Origin: Nematostella vectensis
Taxonomy: Eukaryota; Cnidaria; Anthozoa; Actiniaria; Edwardsiidae
Reading direction: 5' to 3'
Assembly: GCF_932526225.1 (NCBI RefSeq)
Contig: NC_064046.1
Span: 1,240,001-1,304,000 of the forward strand
DNA: 64,000 nt
Shown: piece by piece, positions 34,301 through 46,300 of the stretch
How the letters are laid out: each line of letters starts with the position of its first letter
Position numbering within the stretch: position 1 is the first letter of the stretch
Notes under the pieces: model-generated
The model's database searches: none
The model's input: the letters and a program-made list of their open reading frames with translations, nothing else
Told to the model about the DNA's origin: nothing
Made by a program: the position numbers and the translations under genes

Positions 34301-37300
34301 CCAGTAGGTAAAAACAGGAACACGCCACAGCAATGTACCTATAACCAGTATGTAAAAACAGGAATACACCACAGCAATGTACCTATAACCAGCAGGTAAA
34401 AACAGGAACACGCCACAGCGATGTGCCTATAACCAGCAGGTAAAAACAGGAACACGCCACAGCGATGTGCCTATAACCAGCAGGTAAAAACAGGAACACG
34501 CCACAGCAATGTGCCTTTAACCAGCAGGTAAAAACAGGAACACGCCACAGCAATGTACCTATAACCAGTTGGTAAAAACAGGAACATGCCACAGCAATGT
34601 GCCTTTAACCACCAGTAGGTAAAAACAGGAACACGCCACAGCAATGTACCTATAACCAGCAGGTAAAAACAGGAACACGCCACAGCAATGTGCCTATAAC
34701 CAGCAGGTAAAAACAGGAACACGCCACAGCAATGTGCCTATAACCAGTTGGTAAAAACAGGAACATGCCACAGCAATGTGCCTTTAACCAGCAGGTAAAA
34801 ACAGGAACACGCCACAGCAATGTACCTATAACCAGTTGGTAAAAACAGGAACATGCCACAGCAATGTGCCTCTAACCAGCAGGTAAAAACAGGAACACGC
34901 CACAGCAATGTGCCTATAACCAGTAGGTAAAAACAGGAACACGCCACAGCAATGTGCCTTTAACCAGTAGGTAAAAACAGGAACACGCCACAGCAATGTA
35001 CCTATAACCTATAACCAGTAGGTAAAAACAGGAACACGCCACAGCAATGTGCCTATAACCAGCAGGTAAAAACAGGAACACGCCACAGCAATGTACCTAT
35101 AACCAGCAGGTAAAAACAGGAACACGCCACAGCAATGTGCCTTTAACCAGCAGGTAAAAACAGGAACACACCACAGCAATGTACCTATAACCAGTAGGTA
35201 AAAACAGGAACACGCCACAGCAATGTACCTATAACCAGCAGGTAAAAACAGGAACACGCCACAGCAATGTACCTATAACCAGTAGGTAAAAACAGGAACA
35301 CGCCACAGCAATGTACCTATAACCAGCAGGTAAAAACAGGAACACGCCACAGCAATGTGCCTTTAACCAGTATGTAAAAACAGGAACACGCCACAGCAAT
35401 GTGCCTATAACCAGTAGGTAAAAATAGGAACACGCCACAGCAATGTACCTATAACCAGTAGGTAAAAACAGGAACACGCCACAGCAATGTGCCTATAACC
35501 ACCAGTAGGTAAAAACAGGAACACGCCACAGCAATGTACCTATAACCAGCAGGTAAAAACAGGAACACGCCACAGCAATGTGCCTATAACCAGTAGGTAA
35601 AAACAGGAACACGCCACAGCAATGTACCTATAACCAGTAGGTAAAAACAGGAACACGTCACAGCAATGTGCCTATAACCAGTAGGTAAAAACAGGAACAC
35701 GTCACAGCAATGTGCCTATAACCAGCAGGTAAAAACAGGAACACGTCACAGCAATGTGCCTATAACCAGCAGGTAAAAACAGGAACACGCCACAGCAATG
35801 TACCTATAACCAGTAGGTAAAAACAGGAACACGCCACAGCAATGTACCTATAACCAGTATGTAAAAACAGGAACACGCCACAGCAATGTGCCTATAACCA
35901 GCAGGTAAAAACAGGAACACGCCACAGCGATGTACCTATAACCAGCAGGTAAAAACAGGAACATGCCACAGCAATGTGCCTATAACCAGCAGGTAAAAAC
36001 AGGAACACACCACAGCAATGTACCTATAACCAGCAGGTAAAAACAGGAACACGCCACAGCGATGTACCTATAACCAGCAGGTAAAAACAGGAACACGCCA
36101 CAGCAATGTGCCTATAACCAGTAGGTAAAAACAGGAACACGCCACAGCAATGTACCTATAACCTATAACCAGTAGGTAAAAACAGGAACACGCCACAGCA
36201 ATGTGCCTATAACCAGCAGGTAAAAACAGGAACACGCCACAGCAATGTACCTATAACCAGCAGGTAAAAACAGGAACACGCCACAGCAATGTGCCTTTAA
36301 CCAGCAGGTAAAAACAGGAACACACCACAGCAATGTACCTATAACCAGTAGGTAAAAACAGGAACACGCCACAGCAATGTACCTATAACCAGCAGGTAAA
36401 AACAGGAACACGCCACAGCAATGTACCTATAACCAGTAGGTAAAAACAGGAACACGCCACAGCAATGTACCTATAACCAGCAGGTAAAAACAGGAACACG
36501 CCACAGCAATGTGCCTTTAACCAGTATGTAAAAACAGGAACACGCCACAGCAATGTGCCTATAACCAGTAGGTAAAAATAGGAACACGCCACAGCAATGT
36601 ACCTATAACCAGTAGGTAAAAACAGGAACACGCCACAGCAATGTGCCTATAACCACCAGTAGGTAAAAACAGGAACACGCCACAGCAATGTACCTATAAC
36701 CAGCAGGTAAAAACAGGAACACGCCACAGCAATGTGCCTATAACCAGTAGGTAAAAACAGGAACACGCCACAGCAATGTACCTATAACCAGTAGGTAAAA
36801 ACAGGAACACGTCACAGCAATGTGCCTATAACCAGTAGGTAAAAACAGGAACACGTCACAGCAATGTGCCTATAACCAGCAGGTAAAAACAGGAACACGT
36901 CACAGCAATGTGCCTATAACCAGCAGGTAAAAACAGGAACACGCCACAGCAATGTACCTATAACCAGTAGGTAAAAACAGGAACACGCCACAGCAATGTA
37001 CCTATAACCAGTATGTAAAAACAGGAATACACCACAGCAATGTACCTATAACCAGCAGGTAAAAACAGGAACACGCCACAGCGATGTGCCTATAACCAGC
37101 AGGTAAAAACAGGAACACGCCACAGCGATGTGCCTATAACCAGCAGGTAAAAACAGGAACACGCCACAGCAATGTGCCTTTAACCAGCAGGTAAAAACAG
37201 GAACACGCCACAGCAATGTACCTATAACCAGTTGGTAAAAACAGGAACATGCCACAGCAATGTGCCTTTAACCACCAGTAGGTAAAAACAGGAACACGCC

Positions 37301-40300
37301 ACAGCAATGTACCTATAACCAGCAGGTAAAAACAGGAACACGCCACAGCAATGTGCCTATAACCAGCAGGTAAAAACAGGAACACGCCACAGCAATGTGC
37401 CTATAACCAGTTGGTAAAAACAGGAACATGCCACAGCAATGTGCCTTTAACCAGCAGGTAAAAACAGGAACACACCACAGCAATGTACCTATAACCAGCA
37501 GGTAAAAACAGGAACATGCCACAGCAATGTGCCTCTAACCAGCAGGTAAAAACAGGAACACGCCACAGCAATGTGACCATAACCAGTAGGTAAAAACAAG
37601 AACACGCCACAGCAATGTGCCTATAACCAGTAGGTAAAAACAGGAACACGCCACAGCAATGTGACTTTAACTAGTAGGTAAAAACAGGAACACGCCACAG
37701 CAATGTACCTATAACCAGTAGGTAAAAACAGGAACACACCACAGCAATGTGCCTTTAACCAGTAGGTAAAAACAGGAACACGCCACAGCAATGTACCTAT
37801 AACCAGTTGGTAAAAACAGGAACATGCCACAGCAATGTGCCTTTAACCAGCAGGTAAAAACAGGAACACGCCACAGCAATGTGCCTATAACCAGTAGGTA
37901 AAAACAGGAACACGCCACAGCAATGTACCTATAACCAGTATGTAAAAACAGGAATACACCACAGCAATGTACCTATAACCAGTAGGTAAAAACAGGAACA
38001 CGCCACAGCAATGTGCCTATAACCAGTAGGTAAAAACAGGAACACGCCACAGCGATGTGCCTATAACCAGTAGGTAAAAACAGGAACACGCCACAGCGAT
38101 GTGCCTATAACCAGCAGGTAAAAACAGGAACACACCACAGCAATGTGCCTTTAACCAGTAGGTAAAAACAGGAACACGCCACAGCAATGTGCCTTTAACC
38201 AGCAGGTAAAAACAGGAACACGCCACAGCAATGTGACTTTAACCAGTAGGTAAAAACAGGAACACGCCACAGCAATGTACCTATAACCAGCAGGTAAAAA
38301 CAGGAACACGCCACAGCAATGTACCTATAACCAGTAGGTAAAAACAGGAACACGCCACAGCAATGTGCCTATAACCAGTAGGTAAAAACAGATACACGCC
38401 ACAGCAATGTACCTATAACCAGTAGGTAAAAACAGGAACACGCCACAGCAATGTGCCTATAACCAGTAGGTAAAAACAGGAACATGCCACAGCAATGTAC
38501 CTATAACCAGTTGGTAAAAACAGGAACACGCCACAGCAATGTGCCTTTAACCAGCAGGTAAAAACAGGAACACGCCACAGCAATGTACCTATAACCAGCA
38601 GGTAAAAACAGGAACACGCCACAGCAATGTGCCTTTAACCAGCAGGTAAAAACAGGAACACGCCACAGCAATGTGCCTTTAACCAGCTGGTAGCCGCGAG
38701 ATGAACACAATGAAAAAAAGACAACAACAACTACATCGATGAATACGAGGAAAAACAACAACAACTGCATCAATGAACATGAGGAAAAGAGTATAAACAA
38801 TAACAACTGCGTCGATGAACAACAATCATCATTAGCAACGACGAGGACAAAAACATAAACAACAACAACTACATCAATGAACACGAGAAAAAAAAAAGAA
38901 CTTCACCATAATGAACACGAGGACAAAAACAACAAGAAAACAACAAGAACAACAAAACAAGAAAAATACAAACTATAGTTATAACAACAATAACAGCAGT
39001 TAGCAACTGTAACATCATTATCAACAGAACAGCACCTCTACTGAAACGGGTTCGATTCTCGGTCGAGACATGAGGTGTATGCTTCTCTCTTTCGGCCCTG
39101 AATTTGACTTGTTAAACGTATGTGAGCTTACAAGAAGCTTGTGTTCCTCATCTCCTTGATGGGTCCATACATAGGATTATTAGGATTAGTAATAGGATTT
39201 TAAATGGAACAATTATTGATTAGGCGCTTCTCAATTTTTTATCTTTATATTTTTCTATTTACATCTGCCCTTTACAGGTGAGCGATATCCTCGAGGAAGC
39301 GAATCCAGCCAACAACGACATCGAGTCCGACTTCATGTTCGTTGACAAGGTAAAGGGTGTTACTCTTCTTTTTGGTATTGTTTCACTAGATAGTGCTGGG
39401 TAGCGAGAGCTCAGTGGTATGGGCTTCGTCTCTCGTGCAAAAGGGCCAGGGTACGAACCTAGGTCAGGTCAACTTGGGATTAATTTAGGTGTTAAAACCT
39501 GGCTCTCTGCGTTGAATCGCTTGAGGTCCCGTCTCTCCCCACACTTTATTAACATGTATTCGGGGACGTGAAAACGCGGCCTGGGACGCTGTGCCGTTTC
39601 GCCATTTTCACAGTGTCTCAGTAACCTGCGTGAAACTGTCTACACACTGACGAGTGCAGTCGGTCACATGTGAAGCGCAATTTGATTATGTCTTTCAATG
39701 TTAATTTGCACTAGTAATGCCAATCATTTCATTCCATTTTCTTCATTATAAGGCGCCTAATCAAATTTGCAATGTTTCATATTTTGCTCTACCACAGATA
39801 TCCTCATTTTGCTTATATATTTAACTTTCTTGTCAGACCTCTCGCTCCCTGGACATTCCTGTTGGCCCAACACAGAGCAGCCTTGTAGGCTCCGCTGCGA
39901 GCTCCTTAGAAAGATCACCAGTGAAGGAGGTAAACGTTGTGTTGCTATGAGGCCCAAGTAGTAAAATATAAAGAGGGACTACTGAAAGGTTGGGAAGGAG
40001 TTATGATGGACTAGGGAGGGGAAGGAGAAGACTGGGAGAGGCTACAAGAAATAAGATGAGGAATGTTCAAAGATCGAGCGTTAGCTGGAGAGGCTGAAGG
40101 AAACGTTTGGAGAGGACCAATGGTCAGATGTATAGCGCTACGACTAAGTCTGGTCGACTCGATGTAACCCAAGGTGGAGGTGTTTCACCGTAGTTATAGA
40201 TCAGTGGGAGATTTTAGAAGAGACGAGAGGACGAATTTTCCTAGGACGAGCGTTAGAAGGAGAGGATAAAAGAAGTAAGGTGATAGGGCTAAGTCTGCTG

Positions 40301-43300
40301 AACTTGGTGTTTCCCCAGGTGGAGGTGTTTCCTATATGATTTTAGCCAAAATACAGGGAAAAGAGAAAAGCAAGGTGTAAGATCTATTTAAACTGTCATT
40401 GAAACGGAGAGGACAAATGGTCTGAGATCCAACGCCAGGTTAAAGTCTGATGGACTCGATGTAACCCAGGGTGGGGGTGTTTCACCGTAGAGATAGATTA
40501 GTGGGAGATTTAAAAGAGACGAGAGGACAAATGTTCCAAGGACGAGCGTTAGAGGGAGAGGATAAAAGAGGTATAGCGCGAGTCTGCTGAACTTGGTGTT
40601 CCCCAGGTGGACATGTTCCTCCGTAGAGATAGATAGGAGTGGCTAATCGGAGAAAAGAGAGGACAAATGATCAGAAGTATAGCGCGAGGACTAAGTCTGC
40701 TGACTTCGGTGTTTCCCCAGGTGGACGTGTTCCTCCGTACAGTAGCAGACGGCGACCTCGCCATGGTACGCTACCGGCTGGGTGTGGACGAGGATGAAGA
40801 AGACGAGGAAGGGGAGGAGAGACGCTGCCGATCAGAACAGGACCTCTGCCACCCTTTGTGCCAATGCGACAAGTGTAGCAAATGGCAAAAGGTACTTTGT
40901 ATTTCTAACTCGGATACCTCCCCGCCAACTTAGAATAGCTTTCAGGGGCAGATCGAGCTTTACACTAAAGGGGAGGGGGGAAGGGGGTGGCTGAGTGACT
41001 AAGGGGGAGGGGATAATTATGTTTTTCTTATATGTGTTTTTTTGGCAGCCCAAAGGGGGAGGGGGGAGGGGCGCACTGGCTTTTAATTGAGTTTAACAAA
41101 GAGGCGTTACTCCAAGGATGCCCGTTAAACCGTCGCTTCCTTGAGCGGATCTTCTCCACAAATCTTCCCTACTCCTCTCCGAAGCTCCTGCTAACACGTG
41201 TTTATCTTTCAGTTGACCCAGCGATCGCTGGCGCGCGCAGTGCATGCAAATTGTACTAATGCTGACGGCATTACCCCACTACACGTGGCAGCCGTGCGCG
41301 GCTACGAGGACATCACCAGTCTCCTGTTACGACACGGGGCCAACCCCAGCCACAGGGATACCAGACGTCAACAAACGGCGCTGCACCTTGCCTGCCAGTA
41401 CAATCATGCAAACGTAGGTCACGCAACGTCAACTTGCCTTCAGTACAGTCACGCAAATGAGAGTGACGCACGTTTTTGTAACGCCGTGTTTTGTATGACC
41501 TTTGTTGTGACCTTGACCTCTATTTATGAACGACAGGTCGTTGAGCTACTGTTGAACCACAAGGCCAAGATCAACGTCAAGGATTGTCATGGCAACACGC
41601 CGCTACACTTCTGCTGCATCAATGGTCACGTGGGGCCCGCCATTGTCTTACTCCAGGTAAGTTTCCAGGAGATTTTGCGATCGCGCTAAATTCAAATTAT
41701 ATTTGTCTGACAAATTTGATCAATGTCGAAATATTTATGTGAGGGGGGGGGGGGATTTTAAGGTGACGGCTACGAAATTGGAGCGGGCGAATTAAAAAAA
41801 AACGTTGTACTGGAAGGGGTTTCCTACGTCTATTTCACTGTAAATATTATCTTTTTGGTATTGCTTCTTATAGTTATTGAAACTTGATTGATTTTTACGT
41901 AGGCCCTGTAGTGCTGGCCCATAAGGCATTGTATTATCTTAGATGGCCACCCTACAATTTATCTCGTCTATCGTTGACAAGGCATTTTTTGTTTTCTATT
42001 GGTGTTTCAGTGCAAAGCCAATGTAGACGTGGTTAACGATCGAGGAAACACGCCACTCCATGAGGCCGCCAGGTGCATACTATATGGTTATGTTTATTTT
42101 TTTTATTGGATTATTATTGCCATAAGTTTTAGTATTTGTTGTTGTCTTACCTTATTTCGTCCTTTTTAAAGCCGCATTCTCACCAGTTTACCTCAACCGT
42201 TAAAAGACAAAAGAATCTATTAAAATTCGAGATATTAAACAGGCCATCCGCTCTAAATTATCGATCACATCCTCAAAGAAACTTCCAATAAACACACTGC
42301 TTTCAATATTTTGAAATATTTTTCGCGTTTTCCGTTTCACGTAATCGACCGGAAGTAAACTGGTGACAATGCGGCTTTAAGCGGCTATTTTCTAAAGTCC
42401 CGAACATTGGTCACCCCTAGCCTAATTGCTGTTTATTAATCACACTCCAGGTGGAACTTTGTGGAGTTGGTTCGGCTTCTACTTAGGTATCGCGCGTCTG
42501 TGATTATGAGAAATAAAATGCAGCTGACGCCTATGCAATATGCCAAGGTAAGGCGTACAATATTCTGCAGATAAAGCCCAAACAATGACACGATTCTTTA
42601 GTCAATTTCAATCAATTCTTTGATGATTTATTTAACTTGTTCCTGTCATTGTGAGAAAAAAACTAGAATTACTCACAATCAAACCAAGCAATCCAAGTAG
42701 AAAGAGTTTGTTACCTTCTAACATTTTTGCCTGCGTGACCACGAGGCTTGGTTACACTTGCGTGACGAGAATTTATTATTCGTATAACGAAATGGCGGAA
42801 AAACATGGCATGACGCTTAAAATAGGATTATTTCACAAAAAATAAGGCGGAAATGTCTCTAGGTACTTAGTGAGTAATAGCGACTTTTTGTAAAGGGTAA
42901 TTGAAATTTGAGCTTTTCGTCCCTGAGCTCAAACATAGCGCAAGGATGATCAAGGAAAAAATATCTTAAAAAGCCAAAATCTAGGTATGTGCATTTCGGC
43001 CTTGCGTTATTTGTGTTTTGTAAAGGGAAAATCAGTCAGGAATACAGGGAGCCGATGGCCATTGTAAAAAATTGTGTCTTCTTTGTGGTACTCTTCGAAG
43101 TGCGCATGTTCAATAGGATTTTCCGTCAAGTCTTTGTATCCAGTATGACAACGCGGTGCCGCGTTATGCATGTTGCAGCTTGCGATACACTACCCTCATC
43201 TGGACCCTGGGTCAGGTTACGCCTGGTTATTTGCTGGATACATTGAAACAACAAAGGGTTTCGTTAGCGTGGCACACGGGAAACGAAACCTTTATGTGCA

Positions 43301-46300
43301 AACAAGATGTGCGATGTATGATATAGTGCATGACCCAGCCTGTATCTCACCACTGCCAGATCGCGCTAGCGTTTTCGCGCCGCTGGTGTTTTGTCATTTT
43401 CTAAATGGTCATAGAAGTGTTATGTTGTTGCGTGACAGCACGATGACGTCATCAAAGTGTTGGAAGACGCGAAAAGATGGGCTGCTAGTCTTTCTGCCAG
43501 ATCATCCAGCTGGACCGGTACGTCTACACTTAGCCACATAGCTCACTCAGGTATAACTGTTGTCCACTCACGAGACAGGCAAATCGATAGGAAATCCTAA
43601 TTTTTCAAGCTGCGTCTTCTAAAGTGAGAGCGTCTGCTTAAGACTGATTTCAGTCGTATGCGACTTGCCCGCACCACCTCTCAAACTCGAGTCGTAGATT
43701 GTTAATCCGCCTACGACTTCGCTACGATGTTCAGCAACGAAAATCGTAGTGTGTAATTCAGGGTTAAGACATGTCGTAAGCAGGTTGCATACGTCTAATT
43801 CAACCTTTCGTTGGGCATAGGTACAGTGCTAAACTAGATAGAAAAACGGTGACCTTTAAAGGCTTTCGTAAGTGAAGTTAACCGCTAAGAATGTGTCCGT
43901 AGAGTACATTGAAAATTCTCAAATTTCTCGATTGGTTTAAAGGCTCGGCAACCAAGCAAGCATCCAAAGCAGAATCACTTGAAGTTCAAGGAATAGTAAG
44001 CGGTTCTCCACCAAAGAAAAAGATATCCGACAGCCACGTCACACGCTCAGTCCAGACCTCCAGCACAAGCGCTCAACCGAAGAGGACTGGTCCTGGGACT
44101 GTTGTTTATAGTTCCAAGACTGGTTTGGATGGTAGTCACGTGGGCGATCCTGTTGCCTCGAGTCGACCTCGCGCTGTGTCTGATGAAAGCATGTGTGACA
44201 CAAGTATTGCGGCGCCGCAGACAAAGATGAGCCAAATCTTCGAGCAGCTCGAGGGAGGGGAAATCGAAAAGCTGCAAAAGATAGCTAAAGCCGTCAGGGC
44301 CTTTGACAGGTAAGATTTCTTGTTGGGTTTAGCAAAGTTTTGATCAGCAATGTTTGGCCCAGCAGTTTTATGCTTAGCAATTTTGGACTCTGCAATGATA
44401 TGCTTAGCTATGTTGGACCCTGCAATGATATGCTTAGCAATGTTGTACCCATCAATGTTATGCTTAGATATAATGGCCCCAGCATCGTTTATTGAGGGAT
44501 CTTCATTAAGGTATCTTGCGCTTTATACGAACGTGATGTTGGCAACTTGATGTTGTATTGGAATCAGTTGCAAGAACGGGGCCTTGAATTAGCCCTTGTT
44601 TTTTTTTCTTGTTTGGTTTGTCTGTTGTTCTCTGATGATTGATCTTATTGGCTTTTCAGGCGCAAATCGCTCAAGCACATCGTGACTGTGGACAAAAGTT
44701 CTCCAATGTTGACCCTTCACCAGCAGCAGGTCAATACTCCATGTACCCAGTACTCCATGTACCCATGTACCGAGTACTCCATGTACCCAGTACTCCATGT
44801 ACCCATGTACCCAGTACTCCATGTACCCCTGTACCCAGTTCTCCATGTACCCAGTACTCCATGCACCCATGAACCCAGTACTCCATGTACCCGTGTACCC
44901 AGTACTCCATGTACCCATGTACCCTGTACTCCTTGCTAAAGAGCCCTTGTCAGCCACACCTTTTTTAATGTTATCTTGCTAGAATGGAAATTTTTTTAGA
45001 TATTATATAACCATTAAATGACCATCCGAAAAGAAGGATTTATTTCTTATTTAAAGATTTAGTGCCAGTATTAGTGAAGATCTAAATGGGTGCCCTATTT
45101 AGGGAAGTCGGAAATACGTTGAAATACCGATTAGGCTCTTGAAGAATAGATCTGAACTAAAGACCCCTTATAACATTCTACTGCGGCTTCCATATACCTT
45201 CTTTTTAATGTTTGAGCCGTTTGTGTCCGAGCAAGGAAGGCTCGGATCATTAAGCACACTTTCCATTTACCGCTGACTTAGTGAGTAGCTATGTACCAAA
45301 GAACTTGTCATAATATTCACCGCCTTTTCCGCATCTGACATAAAGTGTAATATTTCTACAGGGATCCGTTGACTTCGATAAAACAGGTTTCTTCAAACCA
45401 CTACGTGACGAGAGATCCTCTAGACAAAAGTCATCAGCCGGGCGCCTTCTGGAGCAAGTACGGAGATCCGCCGCCTTGCAAGTCGACGAAGACGTAGAAC
45501 AGGAGTCCGGGTTGGAGTCGCGTCTTGAGCGGGTCCGGCGGATTGCTCAAGGGTGTGGCACCGATGATGCTCAAGATCATGGATCAAAAGGGCTTCGAGC
45601 AACTGCTGATAGTGGTACGAGCGCTATTAGTGACTCCAGTAATAGTTCAAGTGAGAATGAGGACCAGCTTGTGGGGTTATCTGCCGCAAACGAGAAAGAG
45701 CTCGAGAGGCAACTAGCGGATGCAGCACGGGAAAGTCCACCTCTGCAAGAAAACAAGTTATCCTCCTACACGGATAACAGTCAACACAAAGGGTTTGAGC
45801 TACCAAGTACGGATCACTCAGCATGTCGTGCAACAGAGCACGCGCAAGTAGTTGAACCCTCACACGCTAACATGCAGGTAGCAGGTGAAGAACACGTGCC
45901 AACTTGTAGAAAACACGTGCTCTCCGAAACCTTCGATCACAAGCAAGTAGATAGTACCGTGCAGGTAGCAGCTAAAGTACACGTGCTCCCTGGATCTTGC
46001 TCTCTAACTCTTGGTCAGGGGCAAGTAGAATATTCATATGGACTCCGCGACGTTGTTCAAGCTTCTGAAGGAACAAGCATGCAGGTGACACGTGAAGAGC
46101 ACGCGCCTTCCGAGACCTTTAACCCGGAACAAGTAGACGAATCTCCGGAGAAACTCCGAAATGTCGAGCAAGCGTCTGAAGGAACAAGGATGCAGGTGAC
46201 ACGTGAAAAGCACGTGCCTTTCGAGACCTTTGACCAGGAGCAAGTAGACCAATCTCCGAATAGACTCCAAAGCCTTGTTCAAGCGTCTGAAGCTGCTTGC

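Noticed and set aside
30592-38692. CRISPR-like array (short regular repeats)
   Set aside because: There are no unique spacers; the units are contiguous 44-bp direct copies of an exon end in an intron of an animal gene.
30515-38884. Dozens of minus-strand frames of 69-162 codons rich in Cys, Phe, Leu and Trp across the 44-bp array
   Set aside because: They are stop-free readings of the tandem unit. The unit is derived from plus-strand exon 22, is not a multiple of three, and shows no codon-level constraint.
39048-39065. Genuine tRNA gene suggested by a B-box-like GGGTTCGATTCTC
   Set aside because: No acceptor-stem pairing or anticodon arm; three copies share long non-tRNA bodies, so it is a SINE head.
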